From the NCBI GenBank assembly GCA_021813265.1, contig JAKALF010000012.1, positions 1 through 18,192 on the forward strand: 18,192 nt of DNA. Direction: 5' to 3'. A program made the position numbers and the translations under genes. The notes under the pieces are model-generated. The model worked only from the letters and a program-made list of their open reading frames with translations, did no database searches and was not told the origin of the DNA. Below, piece after piece: positions 1 to 5,664 of the stretch. Position 1 is the stretch's first letter; each line of letters begins with the position of its first letter. This DNA comes from a bacterium (GTDB lineage: Bacteria > Patescibacteriota > Minisyncoccia > UBA6257 > GWB1-50-10).

Positions 1-1647
1 GGTCAGGGGATTACCTTCTATGCGAATAGTGCTGCGTCGACCGCGAATACAGCTTTCACTCCTACTGCGCGGATGATTATTCAAAATGACGGCAACGTCG
101 GCATCGGGACGACGAACTTGAATTATAGAATACAGGGGTTAAGCGCTGATTACCAAGCGAAGGTAATGATATCAAGTAGCGTAGCCGATGATGGATTAAT
201 TATTGCAAATACTGGCGCAGGTCAAGGTGGTAGTCTTTTGTTTACGCAATTAAATAATAATTCTAATCAAGTATTAACTTCCGCTATTGAAGGATTTATG
301 TCTGATAGAACAGTTGGAAGTGAAAAAGGATCTTTATCTTTTCAGACTAAAACAACTGGAACGTATATAACTGAAAGAATGAGGATAACAGATACCGGCA
401 ACGTCGGCATCGGGACGACCAGTCCGGGGGCATTGTTAGCCTTGCAAGGGAACACGCCAACGGCCTTAACTGGTACATTGGCTGTCACCAATCTCTCGAC
501 CACAGTCACGGGAACAACTACTGCCTTCACCACTGAACTTAATGCTGGCGATGCTATTAAAATCAGCGGAGTCGTCTATCAGGTTTCTGCCATCGCTTCC
601 GCCACTTCTCTTACTTTGACCACCGCCTACGCCGGGGCTACCGCTTCCGGACTTACTGGCTATAAAGACGCGAATTTGTTTGCCGTCAATAATGGTTTTG
701 GAACGAATAAAGTGACAATAGACAAGAGCGGCAACGTCGGCATTGGGACGAGCATTCCGGGCTATAAATTAGAGGTCGCGGGAAATATCGTAAATTCAAA
801 TCCGTCGAATGGATGGATAGGTCTTACCGGTGACCTCCCAGGATATGCGGGTGGGGTATATCCAACCCTGAAAACCAGTGGTAGCTATTTGTACTTCTCG
901 GTAGGAAATGCGTATGTCGGATGGTGGAATAGTAGCGGTGCCGTTGCGGCTTCAAGTTTTGTGAATTTTAATAATAGTTCGTATGGGTTAATGGGCAATG
1001 ATGGATATTTAGACACCGTAAACAGTGGAGTGGTGGGTGATCCTCTTGAATTGGTATATCGCAGGGGAAATGGGATTAAAGTTTGTGCGGGAGCGAATAC
1101 GGGACTTGACTGTTCCGCCGTGATTTCGGGAAATACAAGCGGAGCCGTTGTTATTGGCGGAGGTTCCGGGAAGGTAGACGCGGGAACCATGGACCCCCCC
1201 TATACCATCGGAGGCCTGAAATATGCTACCTACAGCCCCGCCATGACGGGAGTAAAGGAAGAGACAACGGGTGTCATTGCCCTAACCGAACACTCGGGAT
1301 CTCGATATACCGCTACCCTAGACCTATTCCATGCCGAGAAAGGTTCCGATCTCTGGCTCTTCGCGAAGACAACGAACCTTGAGAAAGAAGGGTTGAGAGA
1401 CGTAACCGTTCTTCTCTCTCCCGAATTTGACGGGAGGGTGTGGTATGAAAAGAAGGATAGGACAATAACCCTCTACGCGGAACCTAACGTGAAAGAGAAG
1501 TACTTTGAAGTTTCATACCGATTGACCGCTCCTCGCTTTGACCATGAGGGATCTTTGTTCCTCAAGGAGGGGGTAAAGACATTCGGAAATATTCGTCCCA
1601 TGACCGATACCTCGGAAGGATTCAATCTCGACAAGCTTTTGAAATAG
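1..1647 (+). CDS. Tail-fibre-like repeat surface protein, 3' part (5' end outside window)
   Basis: The frame is open from base 1, so the gene begins upstream; an internal ATG at 73 is not its start. About 548 residues are visible. Three short repeats built on G-N-V-G-I-G-T (DNA copies at 91-113, 397-419, 730-752) are preceded by R-M-x-I or K-V-T-I and followed by a variable segment. This is the pattern of phage tail-fibre and bacterial adhesin stalk repeats. A Thr/Ala-rich beta-sandwich-like segment lies around nt 450-690. The last 150 residues (from D-P-P-Y-T-I-G-G, about nt 1195) form a compact C-terminal domain that I associate from memory with Parcubacteria surface proteins. No peptidase S74 chaperone domain is seen. 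Base composition varies between segments: nt 120-390 are clearly more AT-rich than the 3' third, suggesting module exchange. It is probably an exported adhesin, but no signal peptide is in view. Function is inferred. Confidence 0.75.
   Translation, partial: GQGITFYANSAASTANTAFTPTARMIIQNDGNVGIGTTNLNYRIQGLSADYQAKVMISSSVADDGLIIANTGAGQGGSLLFTQLNNNSNQVLTSAIEGFMSDRTVGSEKGSLSFQTKTTGTYITERMRITDTGNVGIGTTSPGALLALQGNTPTALTGTLAVTNLSTTVTGTTTAFTTELNAGDAIKISGVVYQVSAIASATSLTLTTAYAGATASGLTGYKDANLFAVNNGFGTNKVTIDKSGNVGIGTSIPGYKLEVAGNIVNSNPSNGWIGLTGDLPGYAGGVYPTLKTSGSYLYFSVGNAYVGWWNSSGAVAASSFVNFNNSSYGLMGNDGYLDTVNSGVVGDPLELVYRRGNGIKVCAGANTGLDCSAVISGNTSGAVVIGGGSGKVDAGTMDPPYTIGGLKYATYSPAMTGVKEETTGVIALTEHSGSRYTATLDLFHAEKGSDLWLFAKTTNLEKEGLRDVTVLLSPEFDGRVWYEKKDRTITLYAEPNVKEKYFEVSYRLTAPRFDHEGSLFLKEGVKTFGNIRPMTDTSEGFNLDKLLK
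91..752 (+). repeat. Three dispersed 23-nt coding repeats (G-N-V-G-I-G-T)
   Basis: Near-identical 23-mers starting ggcaacgtcggcat occur at 91-113, 397-419 and 730-752. The first two are identical; the third differs at two bases. They encode the stalk motif of the surface protein. Spacing is about 306 and 333 nt, and the sequence between copies is unrelated, so the conserved blocks could serve as recombination points for swapping modules. Confidence 0.8.
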
Positions 1648-1650
1648 ATA

Positions 1651-1659
1651 TGGTATACT
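1651..1659 (+). promoter_or_regulatory. Extended -10 promoter giving a probable leaderless mRNA
   Basis: TGGTATACT is an extended -10 element (TGn plus TATACT at 1654-1659). No good -35 hexamer is seen. The ATG of the cupredoxin gene starts six bases after the hexamer, so transcription would begin at or next to the start codon. Confidence 0.5.
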
Positions 1660-1665
1660 GGATAT

Positions 1666-2184
1666 ATGGAAAAAAATAGAATTATCGGATACGCGATCGT
1701 TTTTCTTGTCGTTCTTCTCGTGGTCGTAGGATATATCTCCGGTCGGCCGGGTTCAAAGAAAAATATGACGAAAGAGCAGACTTCTCCCACGCGATCCGAG
1801 GTTCCTTCTGGTATCGTGGTTCCGGATCAGAACGCGACCAATACCCCTAAGGATATCGCGGTTCCTAAGGTCTCTATTCCCGCGGCTCCCGGCGTAACCT
1901 CCCTGCTTCGGGTTTTTGACATCAAGGCGGAGAAGGGAGTGTTTTCTCCCTCGACCGTGACAGCCTATGTGGGCGACGTGATTCACGTGAATTTCACGGC
2001 GGTGGATAAAGGATATGATATTACCTTTCCCGATTACGGAATGAAACAGGTAGCGGGGAAAGGGGAGACGAAGGTCTTGGAATTTCAGGCGGGAAGTTCG
2101 GGCAAGTTTACCTATTACTGTAATTCCTGCGGAGGATTGGATTCCCAAACGAAAGGGTACATCATCATTGTTCCTAAAACCTAA
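1666..2184 (+). CDS. Membrane-anchored cupredoxin-like protein
   Basis: The protein has 172 residues. A short basic N-terminus and one hydrophobic segment (about residues 7-25) make a signal anchor. A Pro/Thr-rich linker follows (30-78), then a C-terminal cupredoxin-like beta-sandwich (about 80-172) that would lie outside the membrane. The domain resembles COX2/nitrous-oxide-reductase CuA folds: G-D-V-I-H-V-N-F, then Y-D-I-T-F-P-D-Y-G, then F-T-Y-Y-C-N-S-C-G-G. The metal site is not standard. The cysteines are C-x-x-C (C152, C155) rather than C-x3-C, the position usually His is Asp118, and no His-x-x-Met follows. Copper binding or electron transfer is therefore uncertain; the CxxC could bind another metal or act in redox. 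The start is supported by the promoter at 1651-1659. The next gene follows after three bases. Confidence 0.7.
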   Translation: MEKNRIIGYAIVFLVVLLVVVGYISGRPGSKKNMTKEQTSPTRSEVPSGIVVPDQNATNTPKDIAVPKVSIPAAPGVTSLLRVFDIKAEKGVFSPSTVTAYVGDVIHVNFTAVDKGYDITFPDYGMKQVAGKGETKVLEFQAGSSGKFTYYCNSCGGLDSQTKGYIIIVPKT

Positions 2185-2187
2185 ATC

Positions 2188-2808
2188 ATGCGGACGACAT
2201 TTTGGATTCTGGGGATCATAGCGGGGTTGATAGCGGGATATCTGGGAGGATATGGCGCGGCCAAGTCAACGTATGAAAAGAAAATAGAATCGGCTCAAAA
2301 ATATTTTCCCTCTGTTACCGATATCCGATCGCTTTCGGGTACGGTGAAGGAGGTAAAGGGGAAGACGATAACCCTGGAGACGGGGAATCTGGGAAATCCC
2401 TTCGAAGATATTCCGACGGCGCGAGAAGTGCGGGTTACGGATAATACCAAGATAATCAAACAAGAACCCCTAGATCCCGTGAAGTTCAGAAACCTGCAAG
2501 ACGCGTTTCAGAAGGAGATGAAAAAAGTTCAGGATGAAGTCGTAAAGTCGGGGAAACCCGCCGCCTCGGGCGCGTATCCCACGCCTCCCATGTCTTTTAC
2601 GGTTCTTGATATAGCCGTTTCGGATATAAAAAAGGGGGATACGGTTATCGTGAACGCGGATTATAACATAAAGATGGAGAAGAATTTTGACGCGGCTTCA
2701 ATAACGGTAACGTCTCTTCCCGCTCCGGTGGGAGGTTTCGCTCCCGTTCCCCAAACGGCTCCAGCCCCCGCTCCGGGAGGAGTCGTACCCCAACCCGCGA
2801 AACCCTAA
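2188..2808 (+). CDS. Membrane-anchored hypothetical protein with Pro-rich C-terminus
   Basis: The protein has 206 residues. Residues 5-24 are a Gly-rich transmembrane signal anchor. Residues 45-90 (S-G-T-V-K-E-V-K-G-K-T-I-T-L-E-T and following strands) and 135-176 (D-I-K-K-G-D-T-V-I-V, then A-A-S-I-T-V) look like two halves of a small beta-barrel of the DUF5666/OB kind, split by a charged helix (95-120). The last 30 residues are rich in Pro and Ala, like a wall- or surface-spanning tail. I do not recognise a function. It lies three bases after the cupredoxin gene and probably shares its transcript, so it may work with it at the cell surface. No Shine-Dalgarno is visible before the ATG. Confidence 0.6.
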   Translation: MRTTFWILGIIAGLIAGYLGGYGAAKSTYEKKIESAQKYFPSVTDIRSLSGTVKEVKGKTITLETGNLGNPFEDIPTAREVRVTDNTKIIKQEPLDPVKFRNLQDAFQKEMKKVQDEVVKSGKPAASGAYPTPPMSFTVLDIAVSDIKKGDTVIVNADYNIKMEKNFDAASITVTSLPAPVGGFAPVPQTAPAPAPGGVVPQPAKP

Positions 2809-2833
2809 TAAAAAATGTTTTGACCATTAATAT

Positions 2834-3145
2834 ATGCAAACTATTCAACTTAAAAAATTTGGTAATATCTTGATGTCTCGCCCTTTAGGGTTAGAGGCAT
2901 TTAACGCGATTCGTCCCCAACTAAATTCTGAAGTTCCTATCCAAATTGATTTTGAGGGCGTCCTGACTGTCGCTCCTTCTTGGCTTGATGAATTTCTTAT
3001 ACATCTCGCTGAATTCAATAAAGGCAACGTGGAATTACTTCCCACGACAAATCCTTCCGTGCTCGCTATCTTACCGGTCATCGCGAGAGCCCGACAAGAC
3101 TTAGTGGCGGAAATAGCAACTCGAGCTCTTAAACAAATATCATAA
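2834..3145 (+). CDS. STAS-like domain protein (DUF4325-like)
   Basis: The protein is short (103 residues) and soluble, with no signal peptide. The central block P-I-Q-I-D-F-E-G-V-L-T-V-A-P-S-W-L-D-E-F (about residues 35-54) matches the hallmark of STAS-like DUF4325 proteins: a beta strand ending in D-F-x-G-V, then a conserved S-x-L-D-E helix start. These small domains are usually found with kinase- or methyltransferase-type partners and are thought to mediate signalling or protein binding; the role here is unknown. The gene is followed by a strong terminator at 3171-3196. Its base composition is more AT-rich than the two genes upstream, so it may have a different history. No obvious ribosome binding site precedes the ATG. 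Confidence 0.65.
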   Translation: MQTIQLKKFGNILMSRPLGLEAFNAIRPQLNSEVPIQIDFEGVLTVAPSWLDEFLIHLAEFNKGNVELLPTTNPSVLAILPVIARARQDLVAEIATRALKQIS

Positions 3146-3170
3146 ACAGTTTCTCCATCCCATGGCAAAG

Positions 3171-3196
3171 AAAAGCCGCTTCTGAAAGCGGCTTTT
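3171..3196 (+). terminator. Strong intrinsic terminator (possibly bidirectional)
   Basis: A perfect 11-bp stem: AAAAGCCGCTT at 3171-3181, loop CTGA, then AAGCGGCTTTT at 3186-3196. GC-rich core, four T at the 3' side and four A at the 5' side, so it can work in either direction. It ends the transcription unit of region 1. Confidence 0.85.
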
Positions 3197-3223
3197 GGAT
3201 ATAAAAGCGTATCGCGGATAGGT

Positions 3224-3245
3224 AAACAGAATTTCACTGTTTTTT
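3224..3245 (+). terminator. Weak secondary hairpin with T-tail
   Basis: AAACAG (3224-3229) pairs with CTGTTT (3237-3242) around a 7-nt loop, followed by further T residues. It is AT-rich and only 6 bp, so at best a back-up terminator 28 nt after the strong one. Confidence 0.3.
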
Positions 3246-3326
3246 CAGGTATTCTCTTTTTTGGGATGACGGCCAGTCTTTTCCAAAGGAGATCCCGGGT
3301 ATATCCGCGAATATGCTGGATGAAAA

Positions 3327-3408
3327 ATCGGTGAGTGGAGAAAAGGGAGATAAGGAAGAAATTTCTTTTCTCCACTCTGATGAGGATACTCGTCCTGAAA
3401 GAACCGAT
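3327..3408. ncRNA. Candidate three-way-junction RNA structure
   Basis: Three helices nest exactly. P1 is ATCGGT (3327-3332) with ACCGAT (3403-3408), 6 bp. P2 is a perfect 13-bp arm, GAGTGGAGAAAAG (3333-3345) with CTTTTCTCCACTC (3365-3377), spaced by 19 nt. P3 is GATGAG (3379-3384) with CTCGTC (3389-3394), one G-T pair and a GATA loop. The single-stranded joiner before P1 closes is CTGAAAGA. A 13-bp perfect arm at this spacing is unlikely by chance in a window this size. Either strand could be the RNA. It could also be a mobile-element end or a relic. I do not recognise the family. Confidence 0.35.
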
Positions 3409-3586
3409 ACATAGAGTAGCGGAAGGTTTGGGGTATGTCAATATTTTCTTTGATTCGTCCCTGTTTTTTTCAAAATCTTGATGTTGCGAATATGTTATAT
3501 TCTCAGCAAACGTTGCGTTGGAGCGTAGATTATAAAAAGTTGAAAGAATTGTGAAAAGGAGCGCGATCTCAAAGGTATCTATCCAT

Positions 3587-3613
3587 AAAAAGAATTCCCA
3601 CGCCGAAGCGGGG
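3587..3613 (-). terminator. Intrinsic terminator of the toxin-antitoxin operon
   Basis: Read on the - strand: CCCCGC, TTCG tetraloop, GCG-T-GGG with one bulged T, then AATTC and a run of five T (3591-3587). It lies 12 bases after the toxin stop codon. The stem is short (6 bp) but GC-rich with a very stable loop. Confidence 0.5.
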
Positions 3614-3625
3614 AGAGGTTTGACA

Positions 3626-3868
3626 TTAAAAATGGTACGTCTTTTCCGAACGCCTTTCAATAGCAAGGATAAAAATTTTGGAATGCTCATGTACACGATA
3701 GATGATTCTGATATTTCCCTTTCGCACTCTGAAAATATCATCTCTACCCTTTAACTTCTTTACATCCAAACCCATAAATTCCCCTCTTTCCATTTTTTTG
3801 AGAATAACCAAAACTACCCCTCGTTCTTTACGGTTCAACCTGGTGAGAGCCTTTTTAATCGTATCCAT
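3626..3868 (-). CDS. RelE/ParE-family toxin
   Basis: The protein has 80 residues. The middle and C-terminus (V-K-K-L-K-G-R-D-D-I-F-R-V-R-K-G-N-I-R-I-I-Y-R-V) match the core beta-sheet of RelE/ParE toxins, where the L-x-G, R-x-R and R-I-I-Y elements are conserved. RelE members cleave mRNA on the ribosome and ParE members poison gyrase; the sequence alone does not say which this is. The ATG overlaps the antitoxin stop (TAATG, one shared base), so translation is coupled and the antitoxin is made first. Length is slightly under the usual 85-95 residues. It lies next to the restriction-like operon, a common place for addiction modules. Confidence 0.8.
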   Translation of the reverse strand: MDTIKKALTRLNRKERGVVLVILKKMERGEFMGLDVKKLKGRDDIFRVRKGNIRIIYRVHEHSKIFILAIERRSEKTYHF

Positions 3869-4086
3869 TAAAGTCGCGCCAAAATATCTTTCAGTTTAAC
3901 CCCGCCTCTTTTAATTTGAGTGAAATCAACAACTTCCTCCCAAACGTTTTCTCCCTCTTCAATGGGAGCGATACGGAAAACGGGTCGAGATTTGCGAACC
4001 ACCACAAAACTCTTTCCTCGGCTCACTTCCTTCACGTATTGCTCGGTTTTTTCTCGAAGTTCTTTCAACCCAACGATTTTATCCAT
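3868..4086 (-). CDS. Phd/YefM-family antitoxin
   Basis: The protein has 72 residues. The N-terminus (I-V-G-L-K-E-L-R-E-K-T-E-Q-Y-V-K-E-V) followed by G-K-S-F-V-V-V-R-K-S-R-P-V-F-R-I-A-P matches the Phd/YefM fold: an amphipathic helix, a short beta hairpin and the x-P-V-x-R-I strand. This half binds the operator DNA. The C-terminal tail (about 45-72) would fold over the toxin. It is the first gene of the pair and overlaps the toxin start by one base. Such antitoxins normally repress their own operon, and the inverted repeat at 4095-4112, nine bases before the ATG, is a fitting operator. Confidence 0.8.
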   Translation of the reverse strand: MDKIVGLKELREKTEQYVKEVSRGKSFVVVRKSRPVFRIAPIEEGENVWEEVVDFTQIKRGGVKLKDILARL

Positions 4087-4094
4087 GGTTATAG

Positions 4095-4112
4095 GTTAAT
4101 CTAAAGATTAAC
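4095..4112. promoter_or_regulatory. Inverted repeat, probable antitoxin operator
   Basis: GTTAATCT (4095-4102) and AGATTAAC (4105-4112) are perfect 8-bp arms with an AA centre, eight bases before the antitoxin start codon. A consensus -35 (TTGACA on the - strand, 4120-4115) lies just behind it. A TATAAC at 4093-4088 is too far and too close to the ATG to be a good -10, so the exact promoter is unclear. Confidence 0.5.
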
Positions 4113-4191
4113 TTTGTCAAGTGTGCGGACTCTTCTTGTATCCCTACATGGAGAATGCTCACGGCTCCGGTATTTCTGGGGATAATGTAAT

Positions 4192-4221
4192 TTGGACTTT
4201 CTAATTTCTTTCTAGTATACT
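4192..4221 (+). promoter_or_regulatory. Promoter of the lexA-methyltransferase operon with palindrome over -10
   Basis: TTGGAC (4192-4197), 18-bp spacer, TATACT (4216-4221). The -10 box lies inside a perfect 10-bp palindrome, TAGTATACTA (4213-4222). A LexA dimer bound there would block the promoter, which fits self-repression. The palindrome alone is short enough to occur by chance. The expected start of transcription leaves a leader of only about nine bases. Confidence 0.55.
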
Positions 4222-4236
4222 AAAGACACATATAAT

Positions 4237-5340
4237 ATGCTCACCAAACGCCAAAAACAAGTTCTTGACTTCATTGCCGCCTACAAGAAACGGAAAGGAT
4301 ACGCTCCCGCGCTTCAAGAAATACGAAAAAAGTTTGGATTTGCTTCCGTTTCAACGGCCCATTTCCATGTTTCCCGTCTCCATGATTTGGGATATTTGAA
4401 TCGAGAAGAAAACAAGCCCCGCTCCATGGACGTTGTTGTTTTTGAGACGATGGTAAAGGTTCCCTTGCTGGGCACGATCGCCGCGGGAAAACCGATTGAA
4501 GCCATGGAAGAGAAAGAAACGATAGCCGTCCCCACAAGCAAGATTCCTCCTTCCTCTGAAGTCTACGCCCTTCGCGTAGTGGGGAATAGCATGATCGATG
4601 AACATATCCACGACGGAGACGTTGTCTTGGTAAGACAACAGGAAACGGCGGAAAACGGACAAAAAGTCGTTGCGCTTATTGACAACAGCGAAGCGACGGT
4701 AAAGAAATATTACAAAGAAAGGGGATATGTTCGTTTGGAGCCCGCCAACAAAACCCTGGAGCCGATGATAATCCGGAACGGGAGAGATTTCGCCATACAA
4801 GGAATCGTGGTTGATGTTATTCGAGATGGTACCGCGAGAGTTGAGATAAAGGAAATCAAACAAACGGACGAAGTAGTTCCTGGCAAACCGTATTTTGAAG
4901 CGGATACTATTTTGATATACAAAGATGACATTTTAAAAATCGATTCGATTCCCCATAATTCAGTCGATTTAATTGTTACTTCACCGCCCTATAACGTGGA
5001 TATTCACTATAACTCGCACTCTGATAATGTAACGTACGCGGAGTACCTAGAGTTTACCCGAAAGTGGATTAAGAAATGTTTTGATGTAACGAAAGAAAGC
5101 GGACGATTTTTGCTTAATATACCGCTTGATAAAAATAAAGGGGGACAGCAGTCGGTTGGCGCGGATATTACAAAAATCGCGAAAGACGTAGGTTGGAAAT
5201 ATCACTCAACGATTATTTGGAATGAAGGCACTATATCGCGCCGAACCGCTTGGGGTTCGTATATGTCCGCCTCGGCTCCTTATGTTATCGCGCCCGTTGA
5301 ACTGATTCTCGTTTTGTATAAAGGTAGCTGGAAAAAATAG
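4237..5340 (+). CDS. lexA: LexA repressor fused to DNA methyltransferase (N-terminal part; methyltransferase interrupted)
   Basis: This frame has 367 residues. Residues 1-65 are the LexA winged helix (L-T-K-R-Q-K-Q-V-L-D-F-I, then S-V-S-T-A-H-F-H-V). Residues 75-200 are the S24 autoprotease with cleavage site A83-G84 (T-I-A-A-G-K-P), nucleophile S118 (G-N-S-M) and K156 (T-V-K-K), spaced as in E. coli LexA. E. coli LexA ends near residue 202; here the frame continues through a linker (about 200-217) into a methyltransferase with D-L-I-V-T-S-P-P-Y (motif IV, 244-252). Motif order places it in the beta class of amino-methyltransferases; T-S-P-P-Y allows N4-cytosine or N6-adenine. The frame stops at TAG 5338-5340 right after six A, before the AdoMet motif, which continues in the -1 frame. 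GC content drops from about 49% in the LexA part to about 41% in sampled methyltransferase lines, fitting a resident lexA joined to acquired DNA. Confidence 0.85.
   Translation: MLTKRQKQVLDFIAAYKKRKGYAPALQEIRKKFGFASVSTAHFHVSRLHDLGYLNREENKPRSMDVVVFETMVKVPLLGTIAAGKPIEAMEEKETIAVPTSKIPPSSEVYALRVVGNSMIDEHIHDGDVVLVRQQETAENGQKVVALIDNSEATVKKYYKERGYVRLEPANKTLEPMIIRNGRDFAIQGIVVDVIRDGTARVEIKEIKQTDEVVPGKPYFEADTILIYKDDILKIDSIPHNSVDLIVTSPPYNVDIHYNSHSDNVTYAEYLEFTRKWIKKCFDVTKESGRFLLNIPLDKNKGGQQSVGADITKIAKDVGWKYHSTIIWNEGTISRRTAWGSYMSASAPYVIAPVELILVLYKGSWKK
5332..5337 (+). other. Frame break at an A6 run
   Basis: Six A are followed directly by the stop TAG (5338-5340). The -1 frame has its own stop at 5325-5327, so the two coding frames can only be joined between 5328 and 5337, i.e. 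in this run. One extra A would restore a single 475-residue LexA-methyltransferase reading I-G-G-S-R-K-N-D-I-T-K-K-E-F across the join. No strong downstream hairpin is seen. Confidence 0.8.
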
Positions 5341-5378
5341 GTGGCAGTCGAAAAAATGATATAACCAAAAAAGAGTTT

Positions 5379-5663
5379 ATGGATTGGACGAATGGAGTTT
5401 GGACCTTTAATGGCCAGAGCAAAAAAGGGGCCGGCGGACACCCCGCTCCCTTTCCCATTGAACTCCCGCGGCGTTGCGTAAAACTGTTTAGCTTCGTCGG
5501 CGATACGGTTTTAGATCCGTTTTTAGGTAGCGGATCAACCCTTATCGCCTCCTACCTACATGGCAGAAAAGGAATCGGCGTTGAGATAGATAAACAATAT
5601 TGCGATATTGCCATAGATCGCCTAAGACGAGAGGCAAAAGTCGGACAAGAAAATCTATTGTAA
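5379..5663 (+). pseudogene. DNA methyltransferase, C-terminal part (in -1 frame to the LexA fusion)
   Basis: Carries the rest of the beta-class methyltransferase: W-T-N-G-V-W-T-F-N-G, then G-H-P-A-P-F-P (motif X) and V-L-D-P-F-L-G-S-G-S-T (motif I, AdoMet binding), ending in a G-V-E-I-D strand and a final helix. Homology starts before the ATG at 5379: the frame is open from 5328 and the residues before Met 5379 fit the family, so this ATG is unlikely to be a true start. Alone, this 94-residue piece lacks the T-S-P-P-Y catalytic motif and cannot methylate DNA. It is active only if frameshifting or an A7 allele joins it to the upstream part. The HNH gene starts one base after its stop. Confidence 0.8.
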
Positions 5664-5664
5664 T

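Larger units (their letters stand above)
3197..3586. other. Gene-poor interval with structured-RNA candidate
   Basis: About 390 bases between two convergent terminators with no recognisable protein. It contains a nested set of inverted repeats (3327-3408, listed separately) and a possible extended -10 (TGTTATATT, 3493-3501) reading rightwards towards the antisense of the toxin gene. A long open frame crosses it on the - strand, but that frame also crosses two real genes and a terminator and shows no family motif. Confidence 0.5.

Noticed and set aside
1636..1652. Shared stretch CTTTTGAAATAG-x-TATG at 1636 and near 6365
   Set aside because: Twelve exact bases plus a few more are expected by chance in a window this long, and the contexts are unrelated.
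3371..3402. Hammerhead ribozyme: CTGATGA, a stem and GAAA appear in order
   Set aside because: The base that should be H at the cleavage site is G, an extra T lies between stem II and GAAA, and seven bases instead of three join it to the outer helix. The core is not met, so only the junction structure is reported.
2845..3741. A 298-codon open frame on the - strand
   Set aside because: It runs antisense through the STAS-like gene, both terminators, the structured interval and into the toxin gene in another frame. The translation has no family motif and an odd residue mix. I take it as a chance open frame.
5332..5400. Classical programmed -1 frameshift signal in the methyltransferase
   Set aside because: The run is G-AAA-AAA, not a full X-XXY-YYZ heptamer, and I see no strong hairpin or pseudoknot downstream. 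Slippage remains possible but I do not claim a programmed signal.
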